NCBI RefSeq assembly: GCF_000769915.1
Contig: NZ_JRLV01000021.1
Location: 30,437 to 94,436 of the forward strand
From: Flavobacterium beibuense F44-8
GTDB lineage: Bacteria > Bacteroidota > Bacteroidia > Flavobacteriales > Flavobacteriaceae
Direction: 5' to 3'
Length of the DNA: 64,000 bases
Shown here: positions 45,491 to 55,073 of the stretch, in pieces
Layout: every line of letters begins with the position of its first letter
Numbering within the stretch: the stretch's first letter is position 1
The notes under the pieces: model-generated
What the model saw: the letters and a program-made list of their open reading frames with translations, nothing else
Database searches by the model: none
What the model was told of the DNA's origin: nothing
Translations under genes and position numbers: made by a program

Positions 45491-46339
45491 TTAATAATCT
45501 CCTAAAGTTTCAGGGTTTTGAGCTAAAGCTTTTTCAAGTTGCTCATCGTTAGGAGCTTTACCATGCCATGCATGAGTATGCATCATAAAGTCTACACCGT
45601 TACCCATTTCGGTATGAAGCAGTACACAAACCGGTTTTCCTTTACCTGTTTTAGCTTTAGCTTCAGTCATTCCGGCTACAACAGCTTCCATGTCATTACC
45701 TTTTTCAATATCAAGAACATCCCATCCAAAGGCTTCAAACTTAGCTCTAAGGCTTCCCATGTTAAGAACCTCGTCTGTAGGGCCGTCAATTTGTTTTCCG
45801 TTAAGGTCAACCGTAGCGATAATGTTGTCTACTTTGTAAGCAGCAGCATACATGATAGCTTCCCAGTTTTGACCTTCCTGTAGCTCACCATCACCGTGAA
45901 GGCTGTACACAAGGTGATTGTCGTTGTTTAGTTTTTTTGTCTGGGCTGCACCTACAGCAACGCTAAGTCCCTGTCCAAGTGATCCAGATGCGATTCTTAC
46001 ACCCTCAAGACCTTCGTGAGTTGTTGGGTGACCCTGAAGTCTTGAGTTAATGTGACGGAACGTAGCAAGCTCTGATACAGGGAAGTATCCGCTTCTTGCA
46101 AGTACGCTGTAAAATACAGGAGAGATGTGTCCGTTAGAAAGAACAAAGATGTCTTCGTTAATTCCGTCCATGTCAAAACCTTCCTTACGGTCCATAAGTT
46201 CCTGGTAAAGTGCTACCATAAATTCAGCACATCCAAGCGAACCTCCAGGGTGTCCTGAGTTTACCGCATGAACCATTCGAAGGATGTCCCTTCTTACCTG
46301 AATCGTTAAATCGTTTAGTTGTTGTGTGTTAGCCTTCAT
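45491..46339 (-). CDS. Transketolase, N-terminal subunit
   Basis: Thiamine diphosphate-binding half of transketolase (282 residues): GHPGGSLGCAEFMVALY near the start, SLGQGLSVAVGAA, and the ThDP/metal motif GDGELQEGQNWEAIMYA. Pairs with the gene downstream to transfer two-carbon units in the pentose phosphate pathway. Splitting transketolase in two is common in Bacteroidota. Confidence 0.95.
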   Translation of the reverse strand: MKANTQQLNDLTIQVRRDILRMVHAVNSGHPGGSLGCAEFMVALYQELMDRKEGFDMDGINEDIFVLSNGHISPVFYSVLARSGYFPVSELATFRHINSRLQGHPTTHEGLEGVRIASGSLGQGLSVAVGAAQTKKLNNDNHLVYSLHGDGELQEGQNWEAIMYAAAYKVDNIIATVDLNGKQIDGPTDEVLNMGSLRAKFEAFGWDVLDIEKGNDMEAVVAGMTEAKAKTGKGKPVCVLLHTEMGNGVDFMMHTHAWHGKAPNDEQLEKALAQNPETLGDY

Positions 46340-46362
46340 TTTTATAATAAGTTAAACTGGGT

Positions 46363-46395
46363 GCAAAAGTAATTCTTATTTTTGCTATTGGCAAA
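46363..46395 (-). promoter_or_regulatory. Transketolase promoter
   Basis: On the minus strand TTTG (46392-46395), 21 bases, then TACTTTTG (46363-46370), about 24 bases before the ATG. Confidence 0.6.
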
Positions 46396-46405
46396 TTAAT
46401 TTCAC

Positions 46406-46528
46406 TTACTGAAAAAGCCGTTTCAGTAATCCGTTTTTTTTCTGTTTTTCTCCCCATACCCCTCTTTTCATTTCAATATCATTATCATATTCAATATCAT
46501 TATCATTGTCAATGTCAGTGTTTTGCAT
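46406..46528 (-). CDS. Possible small protein of 40 residues
   Basis: An open frame starting ATG at 46528 encodes an acidic Asp/Asn/Ile stretch (DIDNDNDIEYDNDIE) derived from repeated DNA, followed by a basic end KRGVWGEKQKKNGLLKRLF. The stop codon lies in a small hairpin (TTACTGAAA / TTTCAGTAA). The change from acidic repeat to basic, Trp-containing tail looks protein-like, but the evidence is thin. It precedes the transketolase promoter. Confidence 0.35.
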   Translation of the reverse strand: MQNTDIDNDNDIEYDNDIEMKRGVWGEKQKKNGLLKRLFQ

Positions 46529-46778
46529 GTGTTTTGCAAAACGTTTGCTGGAGTTTTGTAAAAATGGTTCTTTTTGATTATTAAGGTTTTAGCTTTTTAA
46601 ATATGTTTTTTAGCAATTAATTTTAAGTCTTACTCTTAAATAAGAGTGTTGTTTTTAGTGTAAATTATTAGCTACACCCGGCAGCAAACGCTAAACGATT
46701 TTATTTTTTGCAGCCGTTTTGCAAATTTACCTTAGTAACCGCCCTGTTTTTCAGTGCAAAAATCTCATATGTATTACC

Positions 46779-46786
46779 TATCTTTG
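46779..46786 (+). promoter_or_regulatory. -7 box of tgt
   Basis: TATCTTTG lies 20 bases before the tgt ATG and implies a very short leader. Confidence 0.55.
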
Positions 46787-46805
46787 CGCCTTGTAAAAAC
46801 GGAAT

Positions 46806-47936
46806 ATGAAATTTGATTTAATTACCAAAGATCCTCAGTCTAAAGCTAGAGCCGGTTTAATTACTACCGACCACGGACCAATAGAAACACCTATTTTTAT
46901 GCCGGTTGGTACCGTAGCTACCGTAAAGGGAGTGCATCAGCGTGAGCTTAAAAACGATATTAACCCCGATATAATTTTAGGAAACACTTATCACCTGTAC
47001 CTTCGTCCGCAAACCCCAATACTGGAAAAAGCGGGGGGGCTTCATAAGTTTATGAACTGGGACAGAAACATCCTTACCGATAGTGGAGGGTACCAGGTGT
47101 ATTCGTTGTCGGGTAACCGTAAGATTAAGGAAGAGGGAGTTAAATTCAAATCACACATAGACGGTTCGTACCATTTTTTCTCACCCGAAAGCGTAATGGA
47201 AATTCAGCGTACCATTGGTGCCGATATTATTATGGCGTTTGATGAGTGTACTCCATATCCATGTGATTACCGTTATGCAAAACGCTCCATGCACATGACG
47301 CACCGTTGGCTGGATCGTTGTATTGCCCACCTTGAAAAAGTCCCTGTAAAGTATGGTTACGATCAGGCATTTTTCCCAATTGTACAGGGAAGTACTTATA
47401 AGGATTTAAGAGCACAATCGGCCGAATATATCGCTAACGCTGGCGCTGTAGGTAATGCTATTGGCGGACTGTCTGTAGGAGAACCGGCAGAGGAAATGTA
47501 TGCAATGAGCGAGGTGGTATGTAATATACTTCCGGAAGACAAGCCCCGTTACCTTATGGGAGTGGGTACTCCTATTAATATATTAGAGAATATCGCCCTT
47601 GGTATAGATATGTTTGACTGTGTTATGCCTACGCGTAATGCCCGTAACGGTATGTTATTTACGGCAAACGGTAGTATTAACATTAAAAATAAAAAATGGG
47701 AAGATGATTTTTCTCCTATTGACGAAATGGGCATCACTTTTGTAGATACCGAATACTCTAAAGCTTACCTAAGGCATCTTTTTGCTGCAAACGAATTTTT
47801 AGGAAAACAAATAGCAACCATACACAATCTTGGTTTCTATATGTGGTTGGTTCGTGAGGCAAGAAAACATATCTTAGCGGGAGATTTCCGTGAGTGGAAA
47901 GAAAAAATGGTAAAACAAATGAGCCAAAGGCTGTAA
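46806..47936 (+). CDS. tgt: Queuine/preQ1 tRNA-ribosyltransferase
   Basis: Exchanges guanine-34 for preQ1 in tRNAs with GUN anticodons. Key parts are the nucleophile region DSGGYQV, FDECTPYP, QGSTYKDLR, GGLSVGE and DCVMPTRNARNG. The usual Cys zinc site near the C-terminus is not obvious here (the region reads VDTEYSKAYLRHLFAANE, without CxCxxC), an unusual feature common to some Bacteroidota members. 376 residues; starts the tgt-lptG-eamA operon. Confidence 0.96.
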   Translation: MKFDLITKDPQSKARAGLITTDHGPIETPIFMPVGTVATVKGVHQRELKNDINPDIILGNTYHLYLRPQTPILEKAGGLHKFMNWDRNILTDSGGYQVYSLSGNRKIKEEGVKFKSHIDGSYHFFSPESVMEIQRTIGADIIMAFDECTPYPCDYRYAKRSMHMTHRWLDRCIAHLEKVPVKYGYDQAFFPIVQGSTYKDLRAQSAEYIANAGAVGNAIGGLSVGEPAEEMYAMSEVVCNILPEDKPRYLMGVGTPINILENIALGIDMFDCVMPTRNARNGMLFTANGSINIKNKKWEDDFSPIDEMGITFVDTEYSKAYLRHLFAANEFLGKQIATIHNLGFYMWLVREARKHILAGDFREWKEKMVKQMSQRL

Positions 47937-47957
47937 TTATATTCAAAACGAACCGGA

Positions 47958-49040
47958 GTGAAAATAATAGACTGGTACATTTTAAAAAGATACCTGGCAA
48001 CGTTTTTTGTAATGTTGCTTATGTTTATTCCCATAGGGATTGTTATAGACGTATCGGAAAAAATAAATAAAATACTGGCTAAAAAAGTACCTTTTGCCGA
48101 AGTTGCAGGCTATTATGGTGACTTTACCCTGTATTTTGCCAATATGCTGTTCCCTATATTCCTGTTCCTTTCGGTTATATGGTTTACGTCAAAGCTGGCT
48201 AATAATACAGAGATTATTGCCATACTGGGGTCGGGTATATCGTTTATGCGATTTTTAAGGCCTTATCTTATAGGGGCTACGTTTATATCACTGCTTGCAT
48301 TGGTTATGGGATTCTTTTTTGTGCCAAAAGCCAGTAAAGGATTCAATGATTTTAGGTATACCTATTTAAAGAATAATGCCAAGATTAGGGAGAGCGATCA
48401 GGTGTATAAACAGGTTAACGATACTCAAACCATATATGTAGGGGCTTTTAACTATATGAATAAATCAGGAAGCAAATTTAATCTTGAAACATATAGGGGA
48501 GATAAGCTGGTCTCAAAGATAAACGCCAATACCATTACCTGGAACCCTAAAGACAGTACTTATACCTTATATGGTTATAATAAAAGGATTGTGGGCGATG
48601 GTGCTGTTAATGATGTAATTGTAAGGGAGTCACAAAAAATAATGAAACTTCCTTTTGAGCCCGATGAACTTACTCCAACGGTTTATGTTGCAGAGACTAT
48701 GACGCTTGGCGAACTAAATAAATTTATTGAGAAAGAAAAGAGAAGAGGATCAAGTAATATTGACAGTTACCTGGTTGTAAAATATAAAAAGTATAGTATC
48801 CCCGTTTCGGCATTTATCCTTACTATTATCGCCGTAGCCGTATCTTCCATGAAGCGAAGGGGAGGTATGGGAGTAAACCTTGCCATGGGAATTGGTTTAG
48901 CGTTTTCTTATGTGTTTTTTGATAAAGTTTTTGGTACAATGGGAGAGAAATCAAGTATGTCACCGCTTCTGGCTGTTTGGATTCCTAATGTAACCTTTGG
49001 TATTTTAGCTATTTTCCTTTTAAGAAATGCCCGGAGATAA
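47958..49040 (+). CDS. LptF/LptG (YjgP/YjgQ) family permease
   Basis: Inner-membrane component of the LPS export ABC system, 360 residues, with three N-terminal and three C-terminal helices around a periplasmic jellyroll domain (about residues 120-260). The start is GTG at 47958 (MKIIDWYILKRYL when initiated), matching the family N-terminus. It is 21 bases after tgt and overlaps the EamA gene by 14 bases. Confidence 0.9.
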   Translation: MKIIDWYILKRYLATFFVMLLMFIPIGIVIDVSEKINKILAKKVPFAEVAGYYGDFTLYFANMLFPIFLFLSVIWFTSKLANNTEIIAILGSGISFMRFLRPYLIGATFISLLALVMGFFFVPKASKGFNDFRYTYLKNNAKIRESDQVYKQVNDTQTIYVGAFNYMNKSGSKFNLETYRGDKLVSKINANTITWNPKDSTYTLYGYNKRIVGDGAVNDVIVRESQKIMKLPFEPDELTPTVYVAETMTLGELNKFIEKEKRRGSSNIDSYLVVKYKKYSIPVSAFILTIIAVAVSSMKRRGGMGVNLAMGIGLAFSYVFFDKVFGTMGEKSSMSPLLAVWIPNVTFGILAIFLLRNARR

Positions 49041-49920
49041 ATTAAAAAGTTATTTACACCTTCATTTAATAGTATTTATATGGGGGTTTACTGCTGTTAT
49101 CGGAAAGCAAATTACGATTGATGCCCTTCCACTGGTGTGGTATAGAATGGGTATAGCAGTACTGCTTGTTTTGCTGTATGCAAAAATCACAAAAGTTTCA
49201 TTAAAAGTGCCCGGAAAAACACTTTTAGGTTTCCTGTTTGCAGGGCTTGTTATAGCACTGCACTGGTTTACCTTTTTTAAGGCTATAAAAGTGTCTAATG
49301 TTTCGGTTACACTGGCGTGCCTTTCAACCGGAGCCTTTTTTACTTCGCTACTGGAGCCGCTCCTGTACGGGCGTAAAGTAATATGGTATGAGGTAATGTT
49401 CGGGTTATTTGTAGTAGCCGGGTTATACATTATATTTAGTTTTGAAGGCGACTACCTGTATGGTATACTGTTGGCATTATCATCGGCATTCCTGTCGGCA
49501 ACCTTCTCGGTTATCAACGGTAAATATGCTGTAAAGCATAATGCAACTCAGGTATCGTTTTGGGAACTGCTTGGAGGAGTTTTCTTCCTTACTATATATA
49601 TGTTATTTGCAGGTAACTTTACGCCTCAGTTTTTCTCCCTAACGGGTGAAGACTGGTTATGGCTGTTTGTACTGGCATCTGCATGTACGGCTTATGCATT
49701 TATAGCATCGGTTAAGGTAATGAAGTTTTTAAGCCCGTATACCGTTATGCTTACTATAAACCTGGAACCTATTTATGGGATAATTCTTGCGGTTTTAGTG
49801 TTTAAAGGTGACGAAAAAATGAGCCCTGCATTTTATTTAGGAGCTGCTATAATTCTTAGCACCGTGATATTCAATGGGGTAATAAAGAATTACCCAAAAA
49901 ACAAACTTAAAAAAATATAA
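49027..49920 (+). CDS. EamA/DMT-family transporter
   Basis: A ten-helix drug/metabolite transporter of 297 residues built from two EamA repeats ([21 protein letters not shown] in the first, cited in part: [27 protein letters not shown] in the second). Overlaps the permease gene and so is co-translated. Substrate unknown. Confidence 0.88.
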   Translation: MPGDKLKSYLHLHLIVFIWGFTAVIGKQITIDALPLVWYRMGIAVLLVLLYAKITKVSLKVPGKTLLGFLFAGLVIALHWFTFFKAIKVSNVSVTLACLSTGAFFTSLLEPLLYGRKVIWYEVMFGLFVVAGLYIIFSFEGDYLYGILLALSSAFLSATFSVINGKYAVKHNATQVSFWELLGGVFFLTIYMLFAGNFTPQFFSLTGEDWLWLFVLASACTAYAFIASVKVMKFLSPYTVMLTINLEPIYGIILAVLVFKGDEKMSPAFYLGAAIILSTVIFNGVIKNYPKNKLKKI

Positions 49921-49945
49921 TTCTTTCTTTCTAAAGGTAAAATTC

Positions 49946-49953
49946 TATCTTTG
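49946..49953 (+). promoter_or_regulatory. -7 box of accA
   Basis: TATCTTTG, 35-42 bases before the accA ATG. Confidence 0.55.
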
Positions 49954-49987
49954 TAGTTCGAACTATATTAAAAAATCTGCCTGTACT

Positions 49988-50941
49988 ATGGAATACTTAG
50001 ATTTTGAGCTTCCGATTAAAGAGCTTGAAGATCAGTTAGATAAATGCACACTAATTGGTCAGGAATCGGATGTGGATGTATCTAATACATGTAAGCAAAT
50101 TGAGAAAAAGTTAGAAGAAACTAAGAAAAGCATATATAAGAACCTATCTGCATGGCAAAGGGTTCAGCTTTCAAGACACCCTAGTCGTCCATACACAATG
50201 GACTACATCAAGGCACTGTCTGACGGAACTTTCCTTGAGCTGTTTGGAGACCGTAGCTTTAAAGATGATAAAGCAATGGTGGGCGGACTTGCAAAAATAG
50301 GCGATCAGTCGTTTATGATAGTAGGTCAGCAAAAAGGTTTCAATACCAAAACAAGACAATACAGAAACTTTGGTATGGCTAACCCTGAAGGGTATCGTAA
50401 AGCGCTTCGCCTTATGAAAATGGCCGAGAAGTTTGGTATTCCTGTAATCACTCTAGTAGATACTCCGGGTGCATACCCAGGGCTTGAAGCAGAGGAAAGA
50501 GGGCAGGGAGAAGCTATCGCAAGGAATATTTTTGAGATGGTACGCCTTAAAACCCCTATTATTACCGTTATAGTAGGTGAGGGTGCTTCCGGTGGAGCAT
50601 TAGGTATTGGTGTTGGAGACAAAGTATTCATGCTGGAAAACACATGGTACTCTGTAATTTCGCCAGAATCGTGTTCTTCAATCCTATGGAGAAGCTGGGA
50701 GTTTAAGGAGCAGGCTGCTGAGGCATTAAAGCTTACTTCTTTTGATATGAAAAAACAAAAGCTTATTGATGATATTATTCCTGAACCACTTGGAGGTGCT
50801 CACTATGACAGAGAAACCACTTTCGATAGTGTAAAGAAATTCATCTTAAAAGCACATAAAGAACTGAAAGACTTATCAACAGAGGAGCTGATTGAGAAAA
50901 GGATGGATAAGTATAGTAAAATGGGGGAATTTAAAGAATAA
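49988..50941 (+). CDS. accA: Acetyl-CoA carboxylase carboxyltransferase, alpha subunit
   Basis: First committed step of fatty-acid synthesis. The 317-residue protein shows the N-terminal [11 protein letters not shown] helix, [11 protein letters not shown], the crotonase-like core [20 protein letters not shown] and [11 protein letters not shown] oxyanion loops. Cytosolic. Single gene with its own promoter and terminator. Confidence 0.97.
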   Translation: MEYLDFELPIKELEDQLDKCTLIGQESDVDVSNTCKQIEKKLEETKKSIYKNLSAWQRVQLSRHPSRPYTMDYIKALSDGTFLELFGDRSFKDDKAMVGGLAKIGDQSFMIVGQQKGFNTKTRQYRNFGMANPEGYRKALRLMKMAEKFGIPVITLVDTPGAYPGLEAEERGQGEAIARNIFEMVRLKTPIITVIVGEGASGGALGIGVGDKVFMLENTWYSVISPESCSSILWRSWEFKEQAAEALKLTSFDMKKQKLIDDIIPEPLGGAHYDRETTFDSVKKFILKAHKELKDLSTEELIEKRMDKYSKMGEFKE

Positions 50942-50962
50942 CCTTGTTTTAACTGCATTATT

Positions 50963-50988
50963 AATCCGAAGCCTTGCAGCTTCGGATT
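50963..50988 (+). terminator. Terminator after accA
   Basis: Stem AATCCGAAGC / GCTTCGGATT, 6-base loop, followed by eight or more Ts. Confidence 0.88.
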
Positions 50989-51095
50989 TTTTTTGACTTA
51001 TAAACAATTGGTTAACAGTTTATCAACAGTTAATTAACATAAGGTTCTTAACAATTGCTTAACGCACCCATTTTAAATTTAATTACATTAGCATA

Positions 51096-52652
51096 ATGGA
51101 AAACATCAGGAACGTAAACCCGGTAAAAGTTGATAAATCATCTATTATCAACTTGGAGAAAGGTAAGCTGCCACCGCAGGCGCTGGACCTTGAAGAGGCT
51201 GTTTTAGGTGCCATGATGATAGACAAAAAAGGGGTAGACGAGGTAATAGATATATTACAGCCGGATGCCTTTTATAAAGAGGCCCACAAGTTTATTTTTG
51301 AGGCCATAGTCCAACTATTTAACGACACCCAGCCAATTGACTTATTAACAGTTTCTGCTCAGCTTAAAAAGAACGGAAAACTGGATCAGGTAGGCGGAGA
51401 TTTTTATCTTATTCAGCTAACACAAAAGATATCGTCTTCTGCTCACATTGAGTTTCACTCAAGGATTATATTACAAAAATTCATTCAGCGAAGCCTTATC
51501 AAAATATCGAGTGAAATTATCGAAGAGGCTTATGATGAGACAACAGATATTTTTGACCTGCTGGACCAGGCAGAGTCAAAACTGTATGAAGTAACTCAAG
51601 GTAATATTAAGCGTAGTTCTGAAACGGCGCAGAGCCTTGTTATCCAAGCAAAGAAACGTATTGAGGAAATTGCAGGTAAGGAAGGACTAAGTGGTGTTGC
51701 AACTGGCTTTCATGATTTGGATAAGCTTACATCGGGCTGGCAGCCCAGTGACCTTATCATTATTGCTGCAAGGCCGGGTATGGGTAAAACCGCTTTTGTA
51801 CTTTCTATGGCAAGAAATATTGCTATCGATTTTAACCATGGTGTGGCAGTATTCTCCCTGGAGATGTCCTCGGTACAGTTAATTACCCGTTTGATTTCGA
51901 GCGAAACCGGACTATCGTCTGAAAAGCTGCGTACTGGTAAACTTGAAAAACACGAGTGGGAACAGTTAAGTATTAAAGTAAAGGATCTTGAAAAAGCTCC
52001 TTTATATATTGACGATACACCATCCCTTTCCATTTTTGACCTTAGGGCAAAAGCAAGGAGGCTAGCCTCTCAGTACGGAATCAGGATGATTATTATTGAC
52101 TACCTTCAGCTTATGACCGCCGGTGGAGCTGCAGGAAAAAACGGAGGTAACCGTGAACAGGAAATCTCTACCATTTCCCGTAACCTTAAGGCACTGGCAA
52201 AAGAGCTTAACGTACCGGTAATTGCACTATCTCAGTTGTCCCGTGCGGTAGAGACAAGGGGATCGAGCAAGAGGCCGTTACTATCTGACCTTAGGGAATC
52301 GGGTGCGATTGAGCAGGATGCTGATATTGTATCGTTCATTTATCGTCCTGAATATTATAAGATTGACGAATGGGATGATGAAGAAAGATCGCCAACACAG
52401 GGTCAGGCCGAGTTTATCGTGGCTAAGCACCGTAACGGTGGTTTGGATAACATCAGGCTTAAATTCGTAGGTAGTCTCGGTAAGTTTGATAACCTCGACG
52501 ATTTCGCTTCGCCGTTTGACGAGCTTCCGTCGAGTATGAATGATAACGACAATGCCGGTATAATCAAAAACCTACCTTCGGCAAACGAAGCCTTTGGCAG
52601 TAACATGAACAGCGGTGGCGGAGCGCATGATGATGACGATGTTCCGTTCTAA
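51096..52652 (+). CDS. dnaB: Replicative DNA helicase
   Basis: Hexameric helicase of the replication fork, 518 residues. The N-terminal domain (LPPQALDLEEAVLGAMMID) is followed by the RecA-like motor with Walker A RPGMGKTAF, SLEMS, the DYLQLM Walker B region and SQLSR; the C-terminus is an Asp-rich tail ending DDDDVPF, similar to the acidic tail of SSB. No intein is present. Confidence 0.97.
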   Translation: MENIRNVNPVKVDKSSIINLEKGKLPPQALDLEEAVLGAMMIDKKGVDEVIDILQPDAFYKEAHKFIFEAIVQLFNDTQPIDLLTVSAQLKKNGKLDQVGGDFYLIQLTQKISSSAHIEFHSRIILQKFIQRSLIKISSEIIEEAYDETTDIFDLLDQAESKLYEVTQGNIKRSSETAQSLVIQAKKRIEEIAGKEGLSGVATGFHDLDKLTSGWQPSDLIIIAARPGMGKTAFVLSMARNIAIDFNHGVAVFSLEMSSVQLITRLISSETGLSSEKLRTGKLEKHEWEQLSIKVKDLEKAPLYIDDTPSLSIFDLRAKARRLASQYGIRMIIIDYLQLMTAGGAAGKNGGNREQEISTISRNLKALAKELNVPVIALSQLSRAVETRGSSKRPLLSDLRESGAIEQDADIVSFIYRPEYYKIDEWDDEERSPTQGQAEFIVAKHRNGGLDNIRLKFVGSLGKFDNLDDFASPFDELPSSMNDNDNAGIIKNLPSANEAFGSNMNSGGGAHDDDDVPF

Positions 52653-52696
52653 ATAACAAATAATAGCAAAGTAACCAATTATAACCCCGCAAGCAT

Positions 52697-52795
52697 ATGA
52701 ACAACGACTTTTTACAAGCCAGTACAGAAGCCGAAAAAGCCCTTTGGGACATTGAAGTACACGAAGCAGAACATGTGGTAGTACTAGAACCCTAA
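52697..52795 (+). CDS. Possible small acidic protein of 32 residues
   Basis: A short frame 44 bases after dnaB (start MNNDFLQASTEAEKALWDIE) with a bacterial-like composition and its own downstream terminator. It could be part of the dnaB transcript. Length alone makes the call weak. Confidence 0.3.
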   Translation: MNNDFLQASTEAEKALWDIEVHEAEHVVVLEP

Positions 52796-52829
52796 GGCGT
52801 AAAACATTATGTAACCTTAAAAAATATAG

Positions 52830-52854
52830 AAAGCACATCGTTTGGATGTGCTTT
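52830..52854 (+). terminator. Terminator
   Basis: Stem AAAGCACATC / GATGTGCTTT, loop GTTTG, followed by further Ts. Confidence 0.85.
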
Positions 52855-52946
52855 TTTTATTTCTTTTTGATACTTTTATAATACCTTAAATTATAAATCG
52901 TTGCTCTATGTAAACTAATAGCTGTTTATTACCGCCGCTTTTAGTT

Positions 52947-52954
52947 TATCTTTG
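52947..52954 (+). promoter_or_regulatory. -7 box of the asparagine synthetase B-like gene
   Basis: TATCTTTG ends 18 bases before the ATG at 52973. It covers the alternative TTG codon at 52952 and so fixes the start at 52973. Confidence 0.6.
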
Positions 52955-52972
52955 AATAAAATCTATTTTAAA

Positions 52973-54235
52973 ATGCTTAAAAAACAATTCATACTCCTAT
53001 TATTTTTACTGGTTTCGTTTGCGGGCCGTGCTTCCATGATTTTAATACCAATGGATGAAAGCACGCAGCAAAACCATTTAAAGGCATACGGGATAACTTA
53101 TTGGGTTTTGGAGAAGAATTATAAAGCCAGCTGGCTGCTTAATTACAGAGGAGGCTCTTTTTTGCTTCCTGATGCCGAAGAGATAAGACGTGAATGCCAA
53201 ATTAGGGGAGTGACTTTTGAAGTAATAAGCGACGGAGAGGCTAAGTCCATTCAGGATGAGATTAGTAGTCCGTCTCAAAATATGGAGACCGTTGTTCTTG
53301 AGAAAGCACCTAAGATTGCGGTATACACGCCTGCAGGAAAGCAGCCGTGGGATGATGCCGTAACCTTGGTGCTTACTTATGCCGAGATTCCCTTTGAAAA
53401 AATATATGATGAAGAGGTTTTAAACGATGCCTTATTATTATATGACTGGCTACACCTGCATCATGAAGATTTTACAGGGCAGTACGGTCGCTTTTTTGGA
53501 GCCTACCGCAATGCACCGTGGTACATTGAGCAGAAGAAAGAGGCCGAGGCACTGGCAGCAAAACTGGGTTACAGTAAAGTATCTGAAGAGAAACTGGCTG
53601 TTGCCAATAAAATAAGGGATTTTGTAATAGGTGGCGGATTTATGTTTGCCATGTGTTCGGCTACCGATAGTTTTGATATTGCCCTTTCGGCAGAAGGAGT
53701 AGATATTTGTGAAACCATGTTTGACGGTGACCCGAGTGATCCAAACTATCAGGCGAGTATTGATTACAACAAAACAATGGCGTTTAAAGATTTCCATTTG
53801 GAGCATAACCCTGTGGTTTATGAATTTTCTGACATTGATATGACCACCAAGCGTAAAGTGCTTATGGATAACGATTATTTTACGCTAATGGAGTATTCGG
53901 CAAAATGGGACCCAATCCCTACAATGCTTTGCCAAAACCATACACAACTGGTAAAAGGTTTTATGGGGCAAACCACATCGTTTGATGAAAGCTTAGTAAA
54001 ATCAAACGTACTTATAATGGGGCAAAATCTTCAAAACGGTGAAGCCCGTTACATACACGGTACTAAAGGAAAAGGGATGTTTACTTTTTACGGAGGGCAT
54101 GATCCCGAGGATTATCAGCATAGGGTAGGCGATGCACCTACAGTATTAGATCTACACCCTAATTCACCGGGCTACAGGCTAATATTAAACAATGTACTCT
54201 TCCCGGCAGCAAGGAAAAAGAAACTTAAAACATAA
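52973..54235 (+). CDS. Conserved exported protein, usually annotated 'asparagine synthetase B' in flavobacteria
   Basis: A 420-residue protein with a signal peptide (LLFLLVSFAGRAS). Conserved parts include WVLEKNYKASWLLNYRGGSFL, DWLHLHHEDFTGQYG and FMFAMCSATDSFDIALSAEG. It lacks the glutamine amidotransferase and AMP-forming domains of true AsnB, so the common database name is unsupported; the fold seems glutamine-amidotransferase-like at best. Envelope location is inferred from the signal peptide. Function unknown. Confidence 0.75.
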   Translation: MLKKQFILLLFLLVSFAGRASMILIPMDESTQQNHLKAYGITYWVLEKNYKASWLLNYRGGSFLLPDAEEIRRECQIRGVTFEVISDGEAKSIQDEISSPSQNMETVVLEKAPKIAVYTPAGKQPWDDAVTLVLTYAEIPFEKIYDEEVLNDALLLYDWLHLHHEDFTGQYGRFFGAYRNAPWYIEQKKEAEALAAKLGYSKVSEEKLAVANKIRDFVIGGGFMFAMCSATDSFDIALSAEGVDICETMFDGDPSDPNYQASIDYNKTMAFKDFHLEHNPVVYEFSDIDMTTKRKVLMDNDYFTLMEYSAKWDPIPTMLCQNHTQLVKGFMGQTTSFDESLVKSNVLIMGQNLQNGEARYIHGTKGKGMFTFYGGHDPEDYQHRVGDAPTVLDLHPNSPGYRLILNNVLFPAARKKKLKT

Positions 54236-54263
54236 AAAAAGTCCGCTATAAGCGGACTTTTTT
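54235..54263. terminator. Terminator
   Basis: Stem GTCCGCT / AGCGGAC with A6/T6 flanks, starting at the stop codon of the upstream gene. Confidence 0.88.
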
Positions 54264-54315
54264 ATTCCAAAATATTTATTGGTCAATATAGTTATACAAG
54301 TAGCAATATAAATAA

Positions 54316-54340
54316 AAAACCCGCTCATTGAGCGGGTTTT
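54316..54340. terminator. Terminator of the thrS-infC-rpmI-rplT operon
   Basis: Stem AAAACCCGCT / AGCGGGTTTT just downstream of rplT on the minus strand. Confidence 0.85.
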
Positions 54341-54372
54341 ATTATAAGTAAGATAATATATTGTTTACGTAA

Positions 54373-54717
54373 TTATTTAACTTTATTAACGATAGCTGCA
54401 AAAGCTTCAGGGTGGTTCATAGCTAGGTCAGCAAGAACTTTACGATTAAGTTCAATACCGTTAGCTTTCACTTTACCCATGAATTGAGAGTAGCTCATTC
54501 CGTGTAGTCTTGCACCAGCGTTAATACGCATAATCCATAGAGAACGGAAGTTTCTCTTCTTTTGTTTTCTGTCACGGTAAGAGTAAGCCATTGCTTTCTC
54601 AACCGCGTTTTTAGCTACTGTCCAAACGTTTTTACGTCTTCCAAAGTATCCTTTGGCTTGCTTCAATACTCTTTTTCTTCTAGCTCTTGAAGCAACTGAA
54701 TTTACTGCTCTTGGCAT
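54373..54717 (-). CDS. rplT: 50S ribosomal protein L20
   Basis: A 114-residue, very basic protein with the L20 pattern ([43 protein letters not shown]). Assembly protein binding 23S rRNA; in many bacteria it also represses its own operon. Last gene of thrS-infC-rpmI-rplT. Confidence 0.98.
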   Translation of the reverse strand: MPRAVNSVASRARRKRVLKQAKGYFGRRKNVWTVAKNAVEKAMAYSYRDRKQKKRNFRSLWIMRINAGARLHGMSYSQFMGKVKANGIELNRKVLADLAMNHPEAFAAIVNKVK

Positions 54718-54816
54718 AATTTTAAATGTTTTTTGTAGTAGGCGCTCCTTTTATTAACAGGAAACTTAAAAGCCATACTCCAGGGTTATTAAATTGTTTT
54801 AACCGGACTTATACTA

Positions 54817-55014
54817 TTAGATAAGTCTTAATTGCTCTTTCACGCTTCTTTCGTCAACTTTGTGAACAAGAGTTGAGTGAGTAAGAGCCAGCTTGCGCTT
54901 TTTAGATTTTTTTGTCAGGATGTGACTTTTGAAAGCGTGCTTTCTTTTGATTTTACCAGAACCTGTAAGCTTAAAACGCTTTTTAGCACTGGATTTAGTT
55001 TTCATCTTAGGCAT
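54817..55014 (-). CDS. rpmI: 50S ribosomal protein L35
   Basis: A 65-residue basic protein: [20 protein letters not shown], then [15 protein letters not shown]. Normal length. Lies between infC and rplT; a 99-base gap to rplT may hold a regulatory structure, but I see no clear one. Confidence 0.97.
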   Translation of the reverse strand: MPKMKTKSSAKKRFKLTGSGKIKRKHAFKSHILTKKSKKRKLALTHSTLVHKVDERSVKEQLRLI

Positions 55015-55073
55015 TTTCTTCCTGTATTTAGTTATCTTACTTACTTGTTTTTAAACAAGGCTGTTATACCTTA

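Noticed and set aside
46468..46512. Repeated CAATATCATTATCAT units resembling a short direct-repeat array
   Set aside because: Only about two imperfect copies with no unique spacers, and they fall in a possible small open frame. Not a CRISPR array or iteron set.
52973..54235. True asparagine synthetase
   Set aside because: The protein has a signal peptide and lacks the N-terminal Cys amidotransferase and the synthetase ATP site. The usual database name is kept only as a label.
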